A stretch of 34,042 nucleotides of DNA from Flavobacteriaceae bacterium (GTDB taxonomy: Bacteria; Bacteroidota; Bacteroidia; Flavobacteriales; Flavobacteriaceae), in assembly GCA_002400885.1 (NCBI GenBank), contig NVRM01000018.1, forward strand, positions 1 through 34,042. Reading direction: 5' to 3'. Shown here in pieces: positions 7,633 through 16,425 of this stretch. A program made the translations under genes and the position numbers. Position 1 is the stretch's first letter; each line of letters begins with the position of its first letter. Under the pieces are notes generated by a model. That model saw only the letters and a list, made by a program, of their open reading frames with translations, was not told the DNA's origin and ran no database searches.

Positions 7633-9024
7633 ATGGATTTGTATTCAGAAAATAATAAACCCCTACAGAAATTTGAGTCAATGCTCAAGACTAATAATGT
7701 GTATTTTTTCGATTCGTTAGAATTCGAAGGAATTATACAATATTACATCGACTCAGGAAAATCGGCTTTGGCGAAAAAAGCCTTGACCCTTGGTTTATCA
7801 CAACACCCGATGGCAGTTTCTTTAAAGCTATTAGATGCGGAAATACTTATTTTTGATAATAAGTACACCGCTGCCATCGAAATTTTAGATAGCATTCAGG
7901 CAATGGAGCCTACGAATGAAGAAGTTTATATTCAAAAAGCAACTGTTTATTCAAAGACAAATGATCACAAAGAGGCGCTAATACAGTTGAAAATTGCTTT
8001 AGATTTTTCGGATGATAAATCCGATGTGTACGCCTTAATAGGGATGGAGTATTTATTTTTAAATAACTTCTCGGATGCCAGAGAAAATTTCATTGCTTGT
8101 TTGGAAGAAGATCTCGAAGATTATTCGTCATTATACAATGTCGTGTACTGCTTTGATATGGAGAAGAAACATAGGGAAGCAGTTGAATTTTTGATAACAT
8201 ATATTGATAAAGACCCTTATAGTGAGGTGGCTTGGCATCAATTAGGACGTCAGCATTTTGTATTGGATGAGTTTGACCAGGCGCTACGTGCGTTTGATTA
8301 CGCAGTACTGGTAGATGAACTTTTTGTAGGTGCCTATATTGAGAAAGCTAAAACACTGGAGAAATTAGCTCGTTATTCTGAAGCCATTGAAAATTATAAA
8401 ACGACTTTAGAGCTAGAAGATGCGACTAGTTTTGCCTTATTGAGAATTGGAGAATGTTATTTGGAACTCAAAGATTATGAAAATGCTTTGCAGTTTTATA
8501 AACGTACTGTTCATGAAGATCCGCTATTAGATAAAGGGTGGATGGCTTTGTCCTCTATATATTATCAGCAGAAAGACTACGAAAAATCCTTGTATTATAT
8601 AAATAAAGCCTTGGATATAGATGAGATAAACACGGCTTATTTAAGACGTTTTGGAGAAATAAATATCAAACTTAGTTTTTACGAAGAAGCGGTTAAGGTT
8701 TTTGAGTTATGTATTGAGTTAGGGGATGATGATTTAGATATTAGAACGGCGCTTGTAGATGTACATTATTTTTTAGGTGATTTTGAGTTGGCTTTAGATT
8801 GTTTAAAAGATGCCGATACAGAAATTCCAAATACAGCGGAGCTCAATTATAGGTTGGCTTGTTTACATTTTTTGTTTAAAACAGAAGAGAAAGGTGTTTA
8901 TTACTTGAAAAAAGGCCTTGGAATAGATTATGAATATCATAAAATAATGAAAGAAATGTATCCCTCGGTTTTTGATTTGCACGTGGTCCAAGATATTGTG
9001 AGTTTTTACAAATTTTCTTTCTAA
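7633..9024 (+). CDS. tetratricopeptide repeat protein
   Basis: A 463-residue protein consisting almost wholly of helical TPR units, for example the repeats around AWHQLGRQHFVLDEFDQALR, AYIEKAKTLEKLARYSEAIE and GWMALSSIYYQQKDYEKSLY. There is no signal peptide or membrane helix, so it is probably a cytoplasmic scaffold. It is strongly acidic. TPR proteins mediate protein-protein contacts, and no partner can be read from the sequence. It lies 38 nt upstream of the first DUF368 gene, which has its own promoter-like box (9033-9040), so cotranscription is only partial at most. Confidence 0.85.
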   Translation: MDLYSENNKPLQKFESMLKTNNVYFFDSLEFEGIIQYYIDSGKSALAKKALTLGLSQHPMAVSLKLLDAEILIFDNKYTAAIEILDSIQAMEPTNEEVYIQKATVYSKTNDHKEALIQLKIALDFSDDKSDVYALIGMEYLFLNNFSDARENFIACLEEDLEDYSSLYNVVYCFDMEKKHREAVEFLITYIDKDPYSEVAWHQLGRQHFVLDEFDQALRAFDYAVLVDELFVGAYIEKAKTLEKLARYSEAIENYKTTLELEDATSFALLRIGECYLELKDYENALQFYKRTVHEDPLLDKGWMALSSIYYQQKDYEKSLYYINKALDIDEINTAYLRRFGEINIKLSFYEEAVKVFELCIELGDDDLDIRTALVDVHYFLGDFELALDCLKDADTEIPNTAELNYRLACLHFLFKTEEKGVYYLKKGLGIDYEYHKIMKEMYPSVFDLHVVQDIVSFYKFSF

Positions 9025-9032
9025 GAAAAGAG

Positions 9033-9040
9033 TACATTTG
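9033..9040 (+). promoter_or_regulatory. -7-type box before the DUF368 pair
   Basis: TACATTTG fits TAnnTTTG and lies 22 nt before the start codon at 9063. No good TTTG partner is present at the expected distance in the tail of the TPR gene, so the call is moderate. Confidence 0.4.
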
Positions 9041-9062
9041 TGTTCGAAAATATTGAAGACAC

Positions 9063-9986
9063 ATGCAAGAAAGACGCTTAATTGATTATCTATTTATTAC
9101 ATTAAAAGGGGTGGCTATGGGTGCTGCCGATGTTGTTCCGGGAGTCTCTGGAGGAACCATTGCTTTTATTTCTGGAATATACGAAGAGTTACTAGCGTCT
9201 ATAAGCGCTGTGAATTTTAAGGCGTTAAAAATACTTAAAGAGAAAGGGGTTAAGTCTTTTTGGGAAGCAATAAATGGTAATTTCCTACTAGCGTTGATGT
9301 TAGGTATTGCGATTAGTGTGGCGTCTTTAGCTAAAACTATCGCTTTTTTATTAGACGAACATCCCATTTTACTTTGGTCATTTTTCTTCGGTTTGGTGCT
9401 GGCAAGTGTTTTATTTGTAGCCAGACAAATTACGCAATGGTCTGTACTCAATGTTATCCTATTATTGATAGGGAGCTTTGCTGCTTTTTATATCACGACA
9501 CTTACACCGGTAACCAGTAGTGAAATATCTCCTATGTATTTATTTTTATGTGGAGCTTTGGCTATTTGTGCCATGATTTTGCCTGGGATTTCTGGTTCTT
9601 TTATCTTAGTTCTTTTGGGGGCTTATCGTCCTGTTTTAGATGCTGTTCATGAACGTAATTTAAAATCTATTGCCCTTATTGGAGCAGGAGCTATTGTAGG
9701 CTTACTTACTTTTTCGAGGGTTTTGAAATGGCTATTCGAACATTATAAAAATGCGACTTTAGCAGTCCTAACAGGTTTTATTGTGGGGTCTTTGAATAAA
9801 ATATGGCCTTGGAAAAAAGTATTGGATTCTAAAATGTTTGGAGAGAAACTAATTATCTTAAAGGAAAAAAGTGTGTTCCCTGCCAATTATGAAGGGGATA
9901 ACTTATTGATTTATGCATGTATTCTATCTATATTAGGTTTTTTACTTATCTTATTACTTGAAAAATTAGCGAAAAAAAAACAGTAA
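9063..9986 (+). CDS. DUF368 polytopic membrane protein, PopT-like (first copy)
   Basis: A 307-residue integral membrane protein. It carries the two internally repeated re-entrant motifs of the DUF368 family, GAADVVPGVSGGT near residue 20 and LPGISGSFILVLLG near 173. DUF368 members (PopT) have been described as undecaprenyl-phosphate translocases that recycle the lipid carrier for cell-envelope polymer synthesis, alongside DedA proteins. Many hydrophobic segments are visible through residue 300, followed by a lysine-rich tail. The next gene starts at the base after its stop codon (TAA then ATG), so the pair is cotranscribed and probably coupled. Confidence 0.88.
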   Translation: MQERRLIDYLFITLKGVAMGAADVVPGVSGGTIAFISGIYEELLASISAVNFKALKILKEKGVKSFWEAINGNFLLALMLGIAISVASLAKTIAFLLDEHPILLWSFFFGLVLASVLFVARQITQWSVLNVILLLIGSFAAFYITTLTPVTSSEISPMYLFLCGALAICAMILPGISGSFILVLLGAYRPVLDAVHERNLKSIALIGAGAIVGLLTFSRVLKWLFEHYKNATLAVLTGFIVGSLNKIWPWKKVLDSKMFGEKLIILKEKSVFPANYEGDNLLIYACILSILGFLLILLLEKLAKKKQ

Positions 9987-11021
9987 ATGCCATCAAAAAG
10001 AACCATACTAGATAAGCTATTCCTTTTTGTAAAAGGATTGTCCATGGGAGCTGCCAATAAAGTTCCTGGGGTATCTGGAGGGACAGTTTCTTTTGTATTA
10101 GGTTTTTATGAAGAGCTTATTTATTCGTTTAAAAAAATAAATATAAAGGCCTTAAAATTACTTTTTACAGGAAGGTTTAGAAGCTTTTATCGGTATATAA
10201 ATGCGGAGTTCTTGCTTTTGGTGATGGGAGGGAGTATGTGTAGCTATTTCACTATTTCTCTGGTTTTAGATTATTTATTAAAGGCCTATGAACTATATGT
10301 CTGGTCCGCTTTTTTCGGAATGATACTGGGTTCTATCTACTATATCGCAAAGGATTTTAATGATTTCAAATTCTCCAATGTTTTGAGTATTGTTATTGGG
10401 ATATCCTTAGGTATTGCGATAAGTTTTATGCCTCCTGCCAAGGAGAACACAAACCTATATTTTGTGTTTTTCTGTGGAATTGTAGGAGTTTCCGGAATGA
10501 CACTTCCTGGACTTTCGGGCTCGTTTATCCTTATTCTTATGGGAAACTATGTGTTGTTACTGGTGGATTCTGTAAACATGCTATCTAAAACTATTTTGGA
10601 TATTTTTTCTTGGAATTTTGATTTTGTAAATAACGCAGAACGGATTAAATATCTAAAGATAGTAGGAGTGTTTACCGCAGGATCTACTTTTGGCTTGATC
10701 TTTATTTCTCATATTTTAGGCTTTGTTTTAAAGCGATGGCATCAATTAGTAACCGCCATGATATTGGGATTTATTATTGGTTCTCTGGGGATTGTTTGGC
10801 CTTGGAAAAAAGAAATTTTTAAACAGGAAAACGGAATACTACTTAGCGATGTAAATGGCAATAATATCATTCAAAACTACCAACGTTTTTTGCCAGATAT
10901 TTCTTTGATGGAAACATGGTTGGCCATTTTTTATATTCTTACGGGAATTGGCATCGTTTTATTGATCGACTTTTATTCAAAACAAAACATCACGGATACT
11001 TATGATAGAAAAGACACATAA
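9987..11021 (+). CDS. DUF368 polytopic membrane protein, PopT-like (second copy)
   Basis: A 344-residue paralogue of the preceding protein with the same motifs, GAANKVPGVSGGT and LPGLSGSFILILMG. A GSLGIVWPWKKE loop corresponds to GSLNKIWPWKKV in copy one. It is about 37 residues longer, mostly in a loop around SKTILDIFSWNFDF and near the C-terminus. An asparagine (AANK) replaces the aspartate of AADV in the first motif, so the two copies may differ in substrate or polarity, or may form a heteromer; that is inference. It overlaps the aroE start by 20 nt. Confidence 0.86.
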   Translation: MPSKRTILDKLFLFVKGLSMGAANKVPGVSGGTVSFVLGFYEELIYSFKKINIKALKLLFTGRFRSFYRYINAEFLLLVMGGSMCSYFTISLVLDYLLKAYELYVWSAFFGMILGSIYYIAKDFNDFKFSNVLSIVIGISLGIAISFMPPAKENTNLYFVFFCGIVGVSGMTLPGLSGSFILILMGNYVLLLVDSVNMLSKTILDIFSWNFDFVNNAERIKYLKIVGVFTAGSTFGLIFISHILGFVLKRWHQLVTAMILGFIIGSLGIVWPWKKEIFKQENGILLSDVNGNNIIQNYQRFLPDISLMETWLAIFYILTGIGIVLLIDFYSKQNITDTYDRKDT

Positions 11022-11748
11022 ATACGGCTTGATAGGAAAAAATATTTCATATTCATTTTCTCGCCAATATTTTACAGATAAATTTAAAGAATTACAACTA
11101 TCCCAGCATAGTTATGAGAATGTAGACAAGAAATCATCGGAAGAACTTGCCTCTTTTTTTGAAAATGATTTTAAAAAGTTCAAAGGGTTTAGTGTCACGA
11201 TTCCATTCAAACACGATGTATTTCGTTTTTTAGACGAGGTAGAGGTAGAAGCAGAAAAAATTGGAGCGGTAAACTGTATTAAGGTGACAGAAGACCATAA
11301 ATTGATCGGTTATAATACAGATGTTTATGGTTTTAAAAAAGCCATAGAGCCGATGCTTACCCCCATGCATACAAAAGCCTTAATATTGGGGACAGGTGGA
11401 GCTGCCAAAGCAGTGGCATATGTATTTGACGGTTTAGGTATCTCGTATACGTTTGTATCACGTTCGGAAGGGGCAACTAAAATTGCCTATACCGCTATTA
11501 CCAAGGAGTTAATGGAAGCGCACCTGGTTGTTGTAAATTGTTCCCCTGTAGGTACTTTTCCTAATGTGGACCAGTGCCCGGACATTCCTTATCCCTTTAT
11601 TACGGACAAGCATGTATTATTTGACCTTATTTACAATCCTGCCGAGACTTTGTTTTTGAGCAAAGGAAAATCCAAAGGAGCTGCCATTAAAAACGGCCTA
11701 GAAATGCTTGAACAACAGGCTGAAAAAGCATGGGATATTTGGAATTAA
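11002..11748 (+). CDS. aroE: shikimate dehydrogenase
   Basis: Reduces 3-dehydroshikimate to shikimate with NADPH in aromatic amino acid synthesis. The protein has 248 residues, somewhat short for the family but complete. The substrate-binding SFS at 17-19 is followed by the catalytic-lysine segment GFSVTIPFKHDV, then GAVNCI, NTDVYGF, the nucleotide-binding LGTGGAAKAV, and the terminal NGLEMLEQQAEKAW. The ATG at 11002 lies inside the end of the second DUF368 gene (20-nt overlap). No better start lies downstream, so translation is probably coupled. Confidence 0.93.
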   Translation: MIEKTHKYGLIGKNISYSFSRQYFTDKFKELQLSQHSYENVDKKSSEELASFFENDFKKFKGFSVTIPFKHDVFRFLDEVEVEAEKIGAVNCIKVTEDHKLIGYNTDVYGFKKAIEPMLTPMHTKALILGTGGAAKAVAYVFDGLGISYTFVSRSEGATKIAYTAITKELMEAHLVVVNCSPVGTFPNVDQCPDIPYPFITDKHVLFDLIYNPAETLFLSKGKSKGAAIKNGLEMLEQQAEKAWDIWN

Positions 11749-11853
11749 TATATTTTGCGTTCTTAGGTTAAAAATCATCCTAAAATAATTTCTCATGTAC
11801 CTTGCAATTACTATCTTTAGATTTTAATTGAAGGAACCATAAACATTATAAAT

Positions 11854-13902
11854 ATGTTAGACGAAAAAAACAATGATATGTCAACTGCTAAAGTTGAAGA
11901 AACAACTGCAATGACAAATCAAGAGGTAAAGGCAGATGCTGAAAAAGTTACAGTAGATACTGTTGAAAATGTAAAGAAAGTGGATGTAGAAACGGACGTT
12001 ACAAAAGTAGTTGAAACGATTGATGATGCAGAGATAGTAGCCGTAGACGAACAACAAGAGTCTGTTGCAGAAATAGCTGACGTAGAAAGCTCTGAAAAAG
12101 TGGTGGCAGCACATGTTACTGCGATCGATGAAATTGAAAAAAAGGTAGCCGAATCTTCTGAGGTTATCGAGCAAATAGAACAATTAGAAATGCTTGATTA
12201 TAAAAGCATGGAATTAGAACAATTGGTTGCTGAACTTACTGTTTTAGTAAAAGAGAAGCCGGTATTGTTGATTAAGAATAATGTAAACGAAATAAAAACA
12301 GCGTTTAATAAAAAGTTTGGAGATATTTTATCTGCAGAAAAAGAACGCTTTTTATCGGAGGGTGGAAATGAAATCGATTTTAATTATGCAAACCCTTTAA
12401 AAACAACCTACAATGGGCTGTTGTACGATTATAAAGTAAGTAGAGATGCACACTATTCAAGTGTTGAAAAAGAATTGAATACAAATTTAGCGTCAAGAAA
12501 TCAAGTCATCGAAGAATTAAAACACTTGATAGAAAATGCAGACGGTAATACCATGTATAAAAACTTTAGAAGTTTACAAGATACATGGAGAGCTATTGGA
12601 CCTGTACCAAAAGCCACTTATAACGATACTTGGAAAACCTATCATCATCATGTAGAACGTTTTTATGATTTATTGCATTTAAACAATGATTTACGTGATT
12701 TAGATTTCAAACATAATTTAGAAGAGAAATTAAAATTAGTAAACAAGGCTGAAGAATTGGCAGAACATGCTGATATTAATTTTGCCTTTAAAGAATTACA
12801 GGTCATCCATAAATTGTGGAAAGAAGAAGTAGGGCCCGTAGGAAGAGAACACAGAGAAGAAGTTTGGAATAGATTTAGTGCAGCGACGAAAAAAGTACAT
12901 GACAAACGCCATGAACATTTTAAAGAATTACGTTCTGGATACGAAGCAAATGTAGCGAAGAAATTAGCGGTTATCGAAGAAATAGATGCCTATGAAACTA
13001 CGAATAATAGGTCTCGTTCGGATTGGCAAAAAAGTATTAAAGAAATTGAAGCATTGCGTGACAAATTCTTTAAATGTGGTACCGTACCTCGTTCAAAAAA
13101 CGAAGAAGTTTGGCAGTTGTTTAAAGTAGCAACTCACAAATTTAATAAAGCTAAGAATTCTTATTATAAGGATGTAAAAGATGAGCAACTTACAAATTTA
13201 AAGAAAAAACAAGCCTTAGTAGCTCAGGCGATCGCACTAAAAGAAAGCGACGATTGGGAGAATACGACCAATATGATGAAGAAAATTCAGTCCGATTGGA
13301 AAAAAGTGGGACATGTACCACGTAAGTATTCTGATAAATTATGGAAGGAATTTAAAGATGCTTGTAACCATTATTTTGATCAATTGCACCAAGTGCAGGA
13401 TGCAGACAGCAAAGAAGAATTAGGTTTTTATGAAGCTAAAAAATCTATGTTAGATGCGATTAAAAAAGCAATCGAAGAAAAAGCAGATATTAACTTAGAA
13501 ACGATTGACGGGTATATCTCTGAATGGAGAGGATTAGGAAGAGTTCCTTCAGATAAAAAATACATAGAAGGTAAATTTAATAAAGTGATAGAGTCTGCGG
13601 CAGAATCTTTAGATTTAGATAAGGATGCTGTTGAAATGCTGAAATTTAAGAATGTAATTGCTAGTTATATAGAGCAGAAAAATTACAGAAAATTAGATTC
13701 AGAACAATTATATGTTCGTAAGAAAATTGATGAATGTATGAAAGAAGTACAGCAGTTAGAGAATAATTTAGGGTTTTTCTCGAATGCAAAAGATGACAAT
13801 CCACTTGTGATTAATGTTCGCAAAAACATAGAGCAGTACAAGAGTAATGCTCAAATATGGAAAAGTAAATTGGCCTACCTAAGGACGTTGAGCTATTCAT
13901 AG
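11854..13902 (+). CDS. DUF349 repeat protein
   Basis: A 682-residue cytoplasmic protein. Residues 1-115 are a low-complexity acidic region rich in V, E, D and A with no clear fold. Then come about five DUF349 units of roughly 75-80 residues, recognisable by W-x-x-x-G-x-V-P followed by W-x-x-F: around TWRAIGPVP, LWKEEVGPV, FFKCGTVPR, DWKKVGHVP and EWRGLGRVP. The C-terminus is helical. DUF349 proteins are common in Bacteroidota and no biochemical role is firmly established. It stands alone, about 105 nt after aroE, with a weak -7-like TATCTTTA at 11812-11819, and ends in a strong terminator. Confidence 0.88.
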   Translation: MLDEKNNDMSTAKVEETTAMTNQEVKADAEKVTVDTVENVKKVDVETDVTKVVETIDDAEIVAVDEQQESVAEIADVESSEKVVAAHVTAIDEIEKKVAESSEVIEQIEQLEMLDYKSMELEQLVAELTVLVKEKPVLLIKNNVNEIKTAFNKKFGDILSAEKERFLSEGGNEIDFNYANPLKTTYNGLLYDYKVSRDAHYSSVEKELNTNLASRNQVIEELKHLIENADGNTMYKNFRSLQDTWRAIGPVPKATYNDTWKTYHHHVERFYDLLHLNNDLRDLDFKHNLEEKLKLVNKAEELAEHADINFAFKELQVIHKLWKEEVGPVGREHREEVWNRFSAATKKVHDKRHEHFKELRSGYEANVAKKLAVIEEIDAYETTNNRSRSDWQKSIKEIEALRDKFFKCGTVPRSKNEEVWQLFKVATHKFNKAKNSYYKDVKDEQLTNLKKKQALVAQAIALKESDDWENTTNMMKKIQSDWKKVGHVPRKYSDKLWKEFKDACNHYFDQLHQVQDADSKEELGFYEAKKSMLDAIKKAIEEKADINLETIDGYISEWRGLGRVPSDKKYIEGKFNKVIESAAESLDLDKDAVEMLKFKNVIASYIEQKNYRKLDSEQLYVRKKIDECMKEVQQLENNLGFFSNAKDDNPLVINVRKNIEQYKSNAQIWKSKLAYLRTLSYS

Positions 13903-13920
13903 TGTTACTTTTTAAACATA

Positions 13921-13949
13921 AAAAAACCTGCAAGTTGCAGGTTTTTTTT
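13921..13949. terminator. bidirectional intrinsic terminator
   Basis: Six A, CCTGC (13927-13931), a 5-nt loop, GCAGG (13937-13941) and eight T. The A-run and T-run extend the stem and make it work in both directions. It lies between the convergent DUF349 gene (stop 13902) and the YceI gene (stop 13964). Confidence 0.92.
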
Positions 13950-13963
13950 ATGACTTTTTTTAT

Positions 13964-14581
13964 TTATTTCACTGCTATATAAGTGGCAATGTTTATTTTA
14001 ACTTCACTCCATGTTTTTGTAATTCCATCTGGACCTGTATGTTCACCTTTACAAACCGCGTTTAAAGCAGCAACTGCCGCTTGTGCTTGCCAATTATCTA
14101 AATCCATAGTAGCTTCCATAGTCGCCATTTGTCCGTCTAAAACGTAAGTGATTGGGAGTTCGTGAGTAATTCCATTTAAGGTTAAATGAACCTTTCCAGA
14201 AGTCTCCGTTTCCATACTTATTTTCCCTTTGATTACCGACGTTTCGATCATAGCACCAAAGAAGGAGTTTTTTAATTTGATATCTCTTCCTTCATTGTTT
14301 GTAAATAAAGAAGAAACAGGAATAGAAAACTCTAAATTATTAAGCGCATCTTTTATGTTTGAAGCGGGGGCAGATTTTGTAAATTCAACCACTCTAAACT
14401 CTCCTTTTACAGGTAGTTTTTCACTGGTTTTATAAGCAGTCCACTTAATAGATGTCGTTTTTTCGTTAACCACATACATGGTGGTTTCCTTTACTTGTTT
14501 TTCTTCTTTTTTGCCATCCTTACAAGAGCTGATTGTTAGGACAAAAAGTAGTGTTACACTTAATAGGTAGTAGTTTTTCAT
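13964..14581 (-). CDS. YceI-family lipoprotein
   Basis: A 205-residue protein with a lipoprotein signal (MKNYYLLSVTLLFVLTISSC, lipobox SSC with the lipidated Cys at 20) and a charged KDGKKEEK tether. The rest is a YceI lipocalin-like beta-barrel (TTSIKWTAYKTSEKLPVKGEF near the start, SGKVHLTLNGITHELPI in the middle, a conserved end near WSEVKINIATYI). YceI proteins bind isoprenoid or other amphiphilic lipids in the periplasm. Here it would be anchored in a membrane by its lipid. It lies 71 nt downstream of the acyl-CoA-binding-protein gene and may be the last gene of that run or transcribed separately. Confidence 0.85.
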   Translation of the reverse strand: MKNYYLLSVTLLFVLTISSCKDGKKEEKQVKETTMYVVNEKTTSIKWTAYKTSEKLPVKGEFRVVEFTKSAPASNIKDALNNLEFSIPVSSLFTNNEGRDIKLKNSFFGAMIETSVIKGKISMETETSGKVHLTLNGITHELPITYVLDGQMATMEATMDLDNWQAQAAVAALNAVCKGEHTGPDGITKTWSEVKINIATYIAVK

Positions 14582-14652
14582 TGGATTGGTTTTATAAAAT
14601 GTTAATTGTTAGCTACATTTTCTACAAACATTCTCCTTTTGTCCTATGGATA

Positions 14653-14916
14653 TTAAGAAGTGATGTGCAGGTTTACTAAACGAATATACATTTTTTTTGC
14701 CTCATCAATACTAAGATTACTTATTTGCATCCAAGCATTGAGTTTAAAGGCGCTTCGTACGTCGTTTTCTTCATTATAAACAGTGTAATTGTTTCCTCTA
14801 GTCGCTTGCTTATAGGAGGCGTAAAGCTGAAGCATAACATCGGCAGGCTGCTTTTTTTCAGATGCGTTTGCTAGTGTATATGCCTTTTGAAATTCTATTT
14901 CTAAGGTATCTTCCAT
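14653..14916 (-). CDS. acyl-CoA-binding protein
   Basis: A small four-helix protein that binds long-chain acyl-CoA esters. The signatures LYASYKQATRGNN and RSAFKLNAWMQI match the ligand-binding YKQAT and K-x-x-AW elements of the ACBP family. The ATG at 14916 (MEDTLEIEFQKAY) gives 87 residues, the normal length. The frame runs up to 14967, but that would add 17 unrelated residues and overlap psd. The gene lies 37 nt after psd and in line with cdsA, so it may carry acyl chains for phospholipid synthesis; that link is inferred from position. Confidence 0.85.
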   Translation of the reverse strand: MEDTLEIEFQKAYTLANASEKKQPADVMLQLYASYKQATRGNNYTVYNEENDVRSAFKLNAWMQISNLSIDEAKKMYIRLVNLHITS

Positions 14917-14953
14917 ATAGATATTTTGAAAAGAAGTAGTTGTAAGTAGGTGT

Positions 14954-15604
14954 TTATACGGATGCAATTATTTGCTCTCCTCCTTTTACTACGTCGTTTA
15001 TTTTAACGTGTAATTTGGTGTCTAAAGGTAAATATAAATCCACACGTGATCCAAATTTGATAAAACCTGCATCAGTTCCCTGAACTACTTTTTTACCTTT
15101 CTTTGCATAATTGACAATACGTCTGGCCATGGCTCCTGCAACTTGTCTATACAATATTTCTCCAATAGTGTTGTTTTTCACAACAATAGAGGTACGCTCA
15201 TTTTCTTCTGAAGCTTTTGGGTGCCAAGCGACTAAGTATTTACCAGGATGGTATTTACTATAAGTTACTTCACCACCAATAGGATATCTTGTTACATGCA
15301 CATTTATAGGAGACATGAAAATAGAGACTTGTAATCTTCTTTCATTAAAATATTCTTTTTCAAATACTTCTTCAATGACCACTACTTTTCCATCTACAGG
15401 AGCAATAACGTTTGCATCGTTTAATTCGGTGGTTCTTTTTGGGTTTCTAAAAAATTGTAAGACAGTAATTAGTAAAATGAATACCACTGCTGTCAATGTT
15501 TTGTTTAACCAAAAAATTGTAGCGAAATTTTCGATGAGAATGATACTAAGCCCTGTTAGTATTATTGAAATCAATATTATTTTAAAACCTTCTTTATGAA
15601 ACAT
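14954..15604 (-). CDS. psd: phosphatidylserine decarboxylase proenzyme
   Basis: Makes phosphatidylethanolamine from phosphatidylserine at the inner membrane. At 216 residues it is the short form found in Bacteroidota and archaea-like PSDs. The N-terminal hydrophobic part (residues 8-50) would anchor it. The conserved FMSPINVHVTRYPIGG segment is at 96-111. The self-cleavage site is FGSR at 184-187, where Ser186 becomes the pyruvoyl group. It lies 2 nt after cdsA, so the CDP-DAG and PE steps are encoded together. No phosphatidylserine synthase gene is in the immediate run. Confidence 0.93.
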   Translation of the reverse strand: MFHKEGFKIILISIILTGLSIILIENFATIFWLNKTLTAVVFILLITVLQFFRNPKRTTELNDANVIAPVDGKVVVIEEVFEKEYFNERRLQVSIFMSPINVHVTRYPIGGEVTYSKYHPGKYLVAWHPKASEENERTSIVVKNNTIGEILYRQVAGAMARRIVNYAKKGKKVVQGTDAGFIKFGSRVDLYLPLDTKLHVKINDVVKGGEQIIASV

Positions 15605-15606
15605 GT

Positions 15607-16422
15607 TTAATGTACTAATTGTAAATAAATAAAAATAAATGGTGCTGCAAAAATAACACTATCAAAGCGATCTAAAAAACCACCGTGTCCAGGGATAAAA
15701 TTGCTACTGTCTTTAACGCCGGCTTGTCTTTTAAACATAGATTCTATTAAATCTCCTAAGACTCCGAATATACTGACAATACCCGCTATAGAAAACCAGT
15801 GAACGAGTGGGAGGTCTGTAAAGTATTTAGCGACAAAAAAACAGGCGATAAAAGTAAAAACAAGTCCCCCTAAGAATCCTTCTTGTGTTTTATTAGGTGA
15901 AATGCGTTCTAACAATTTTCGTTTTCCTATGTTTTTTCCTACTAAATAAGCAAAGGAGTCATTTACCCAAATAAGGATAAATACACCTAAAATTGTAGTG
16001 TTGACATATTCAAAAGATCCATTTAAAAAGGGTATTTGAACCATCAACGTAAATGGAGCTACAATATATACGACGGTTAAAAATATTTTTCCTAGATGTG
16101 ATATTACCTCTTCTTTTTTTGCAAATAAGATAGAAGCAAAGGATGAAAAAATGACTAAAAACAATAAAACACCTGCATAGGTATAAATTGATTTAGAAGG
16201 TACGTCTTCTACATTTAATATGTTTCCAAATATAAAAAATAAAATCCCGATTAAATAAGGGAACACACTTTTAAGTCCGATCATTCTTTTGAATTCAAAC
16301 AAACACACCATCATCAGCAAAAAGAATAATGAGATAAAGGTGATCTTGTTAAATAAGATACAAAAGACAAGTATTGAAACAAATACAAGTCCGGATAATG
16401 CGCGTTTAACTATTGTGCTCAT
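15607..16422 (-). CDS. cdsA: phosphatidate cytidylyltransferase (CDP-diglyceride synthase)
   Basis: Forms CDP-diacylglycerol from phosphatidate and CTP, the branch-point precursor of phospholipids. A 271-residue protein with roughly eight membrane segments. The full CdsA signature is present near the C-terminus: SMFKRQAGVKDSSNFIPGHG, then GFLDRFDS. The gene lies between the LUD gene (3-nt gap upstream) and psd (2-nt gap downstream), and all are probably on one message. Confidence 0.94.
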   Translation of the reverse strand: MSTIVKRALSGLVFVSILVFCILFNKITFISLFFLLMMVCLFEFKRMIGLKSVFPYLIGILFFIFGNILNVEDVPSKSIYTYAGVLLFLVIFSSFASILFAKKEEVISHLGKIFLTVVYIVAPFTLMVQIPFLNGSFEYVNTTILGVFILIWVNDSFAYLVGKNIGKRKLLERISPNKTQEGFLGGLVFTFIACFFVAKYFTDLPLVHWFSIAGIVSIFGVLGDLIESMFKRQAGVKDSSNFIPGHGGFLDRFDSVIFAAPFIFIYLQLVH

Positions 16423-16425
16423 AAA

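Noticed and set aside
9086-9451. A 121-codon frame antisense to the first DUF368 gene
   Set aside because: The sense strand encodes a clear membrane protein with family motifs; the antisense product has none.
11881-12183. A 100-codon frame antisense to the DUF349 gene
   Set aside because: It mirrors the biased acidic codons of the real gene (giving F, Y, C and L runs) and has no family features.
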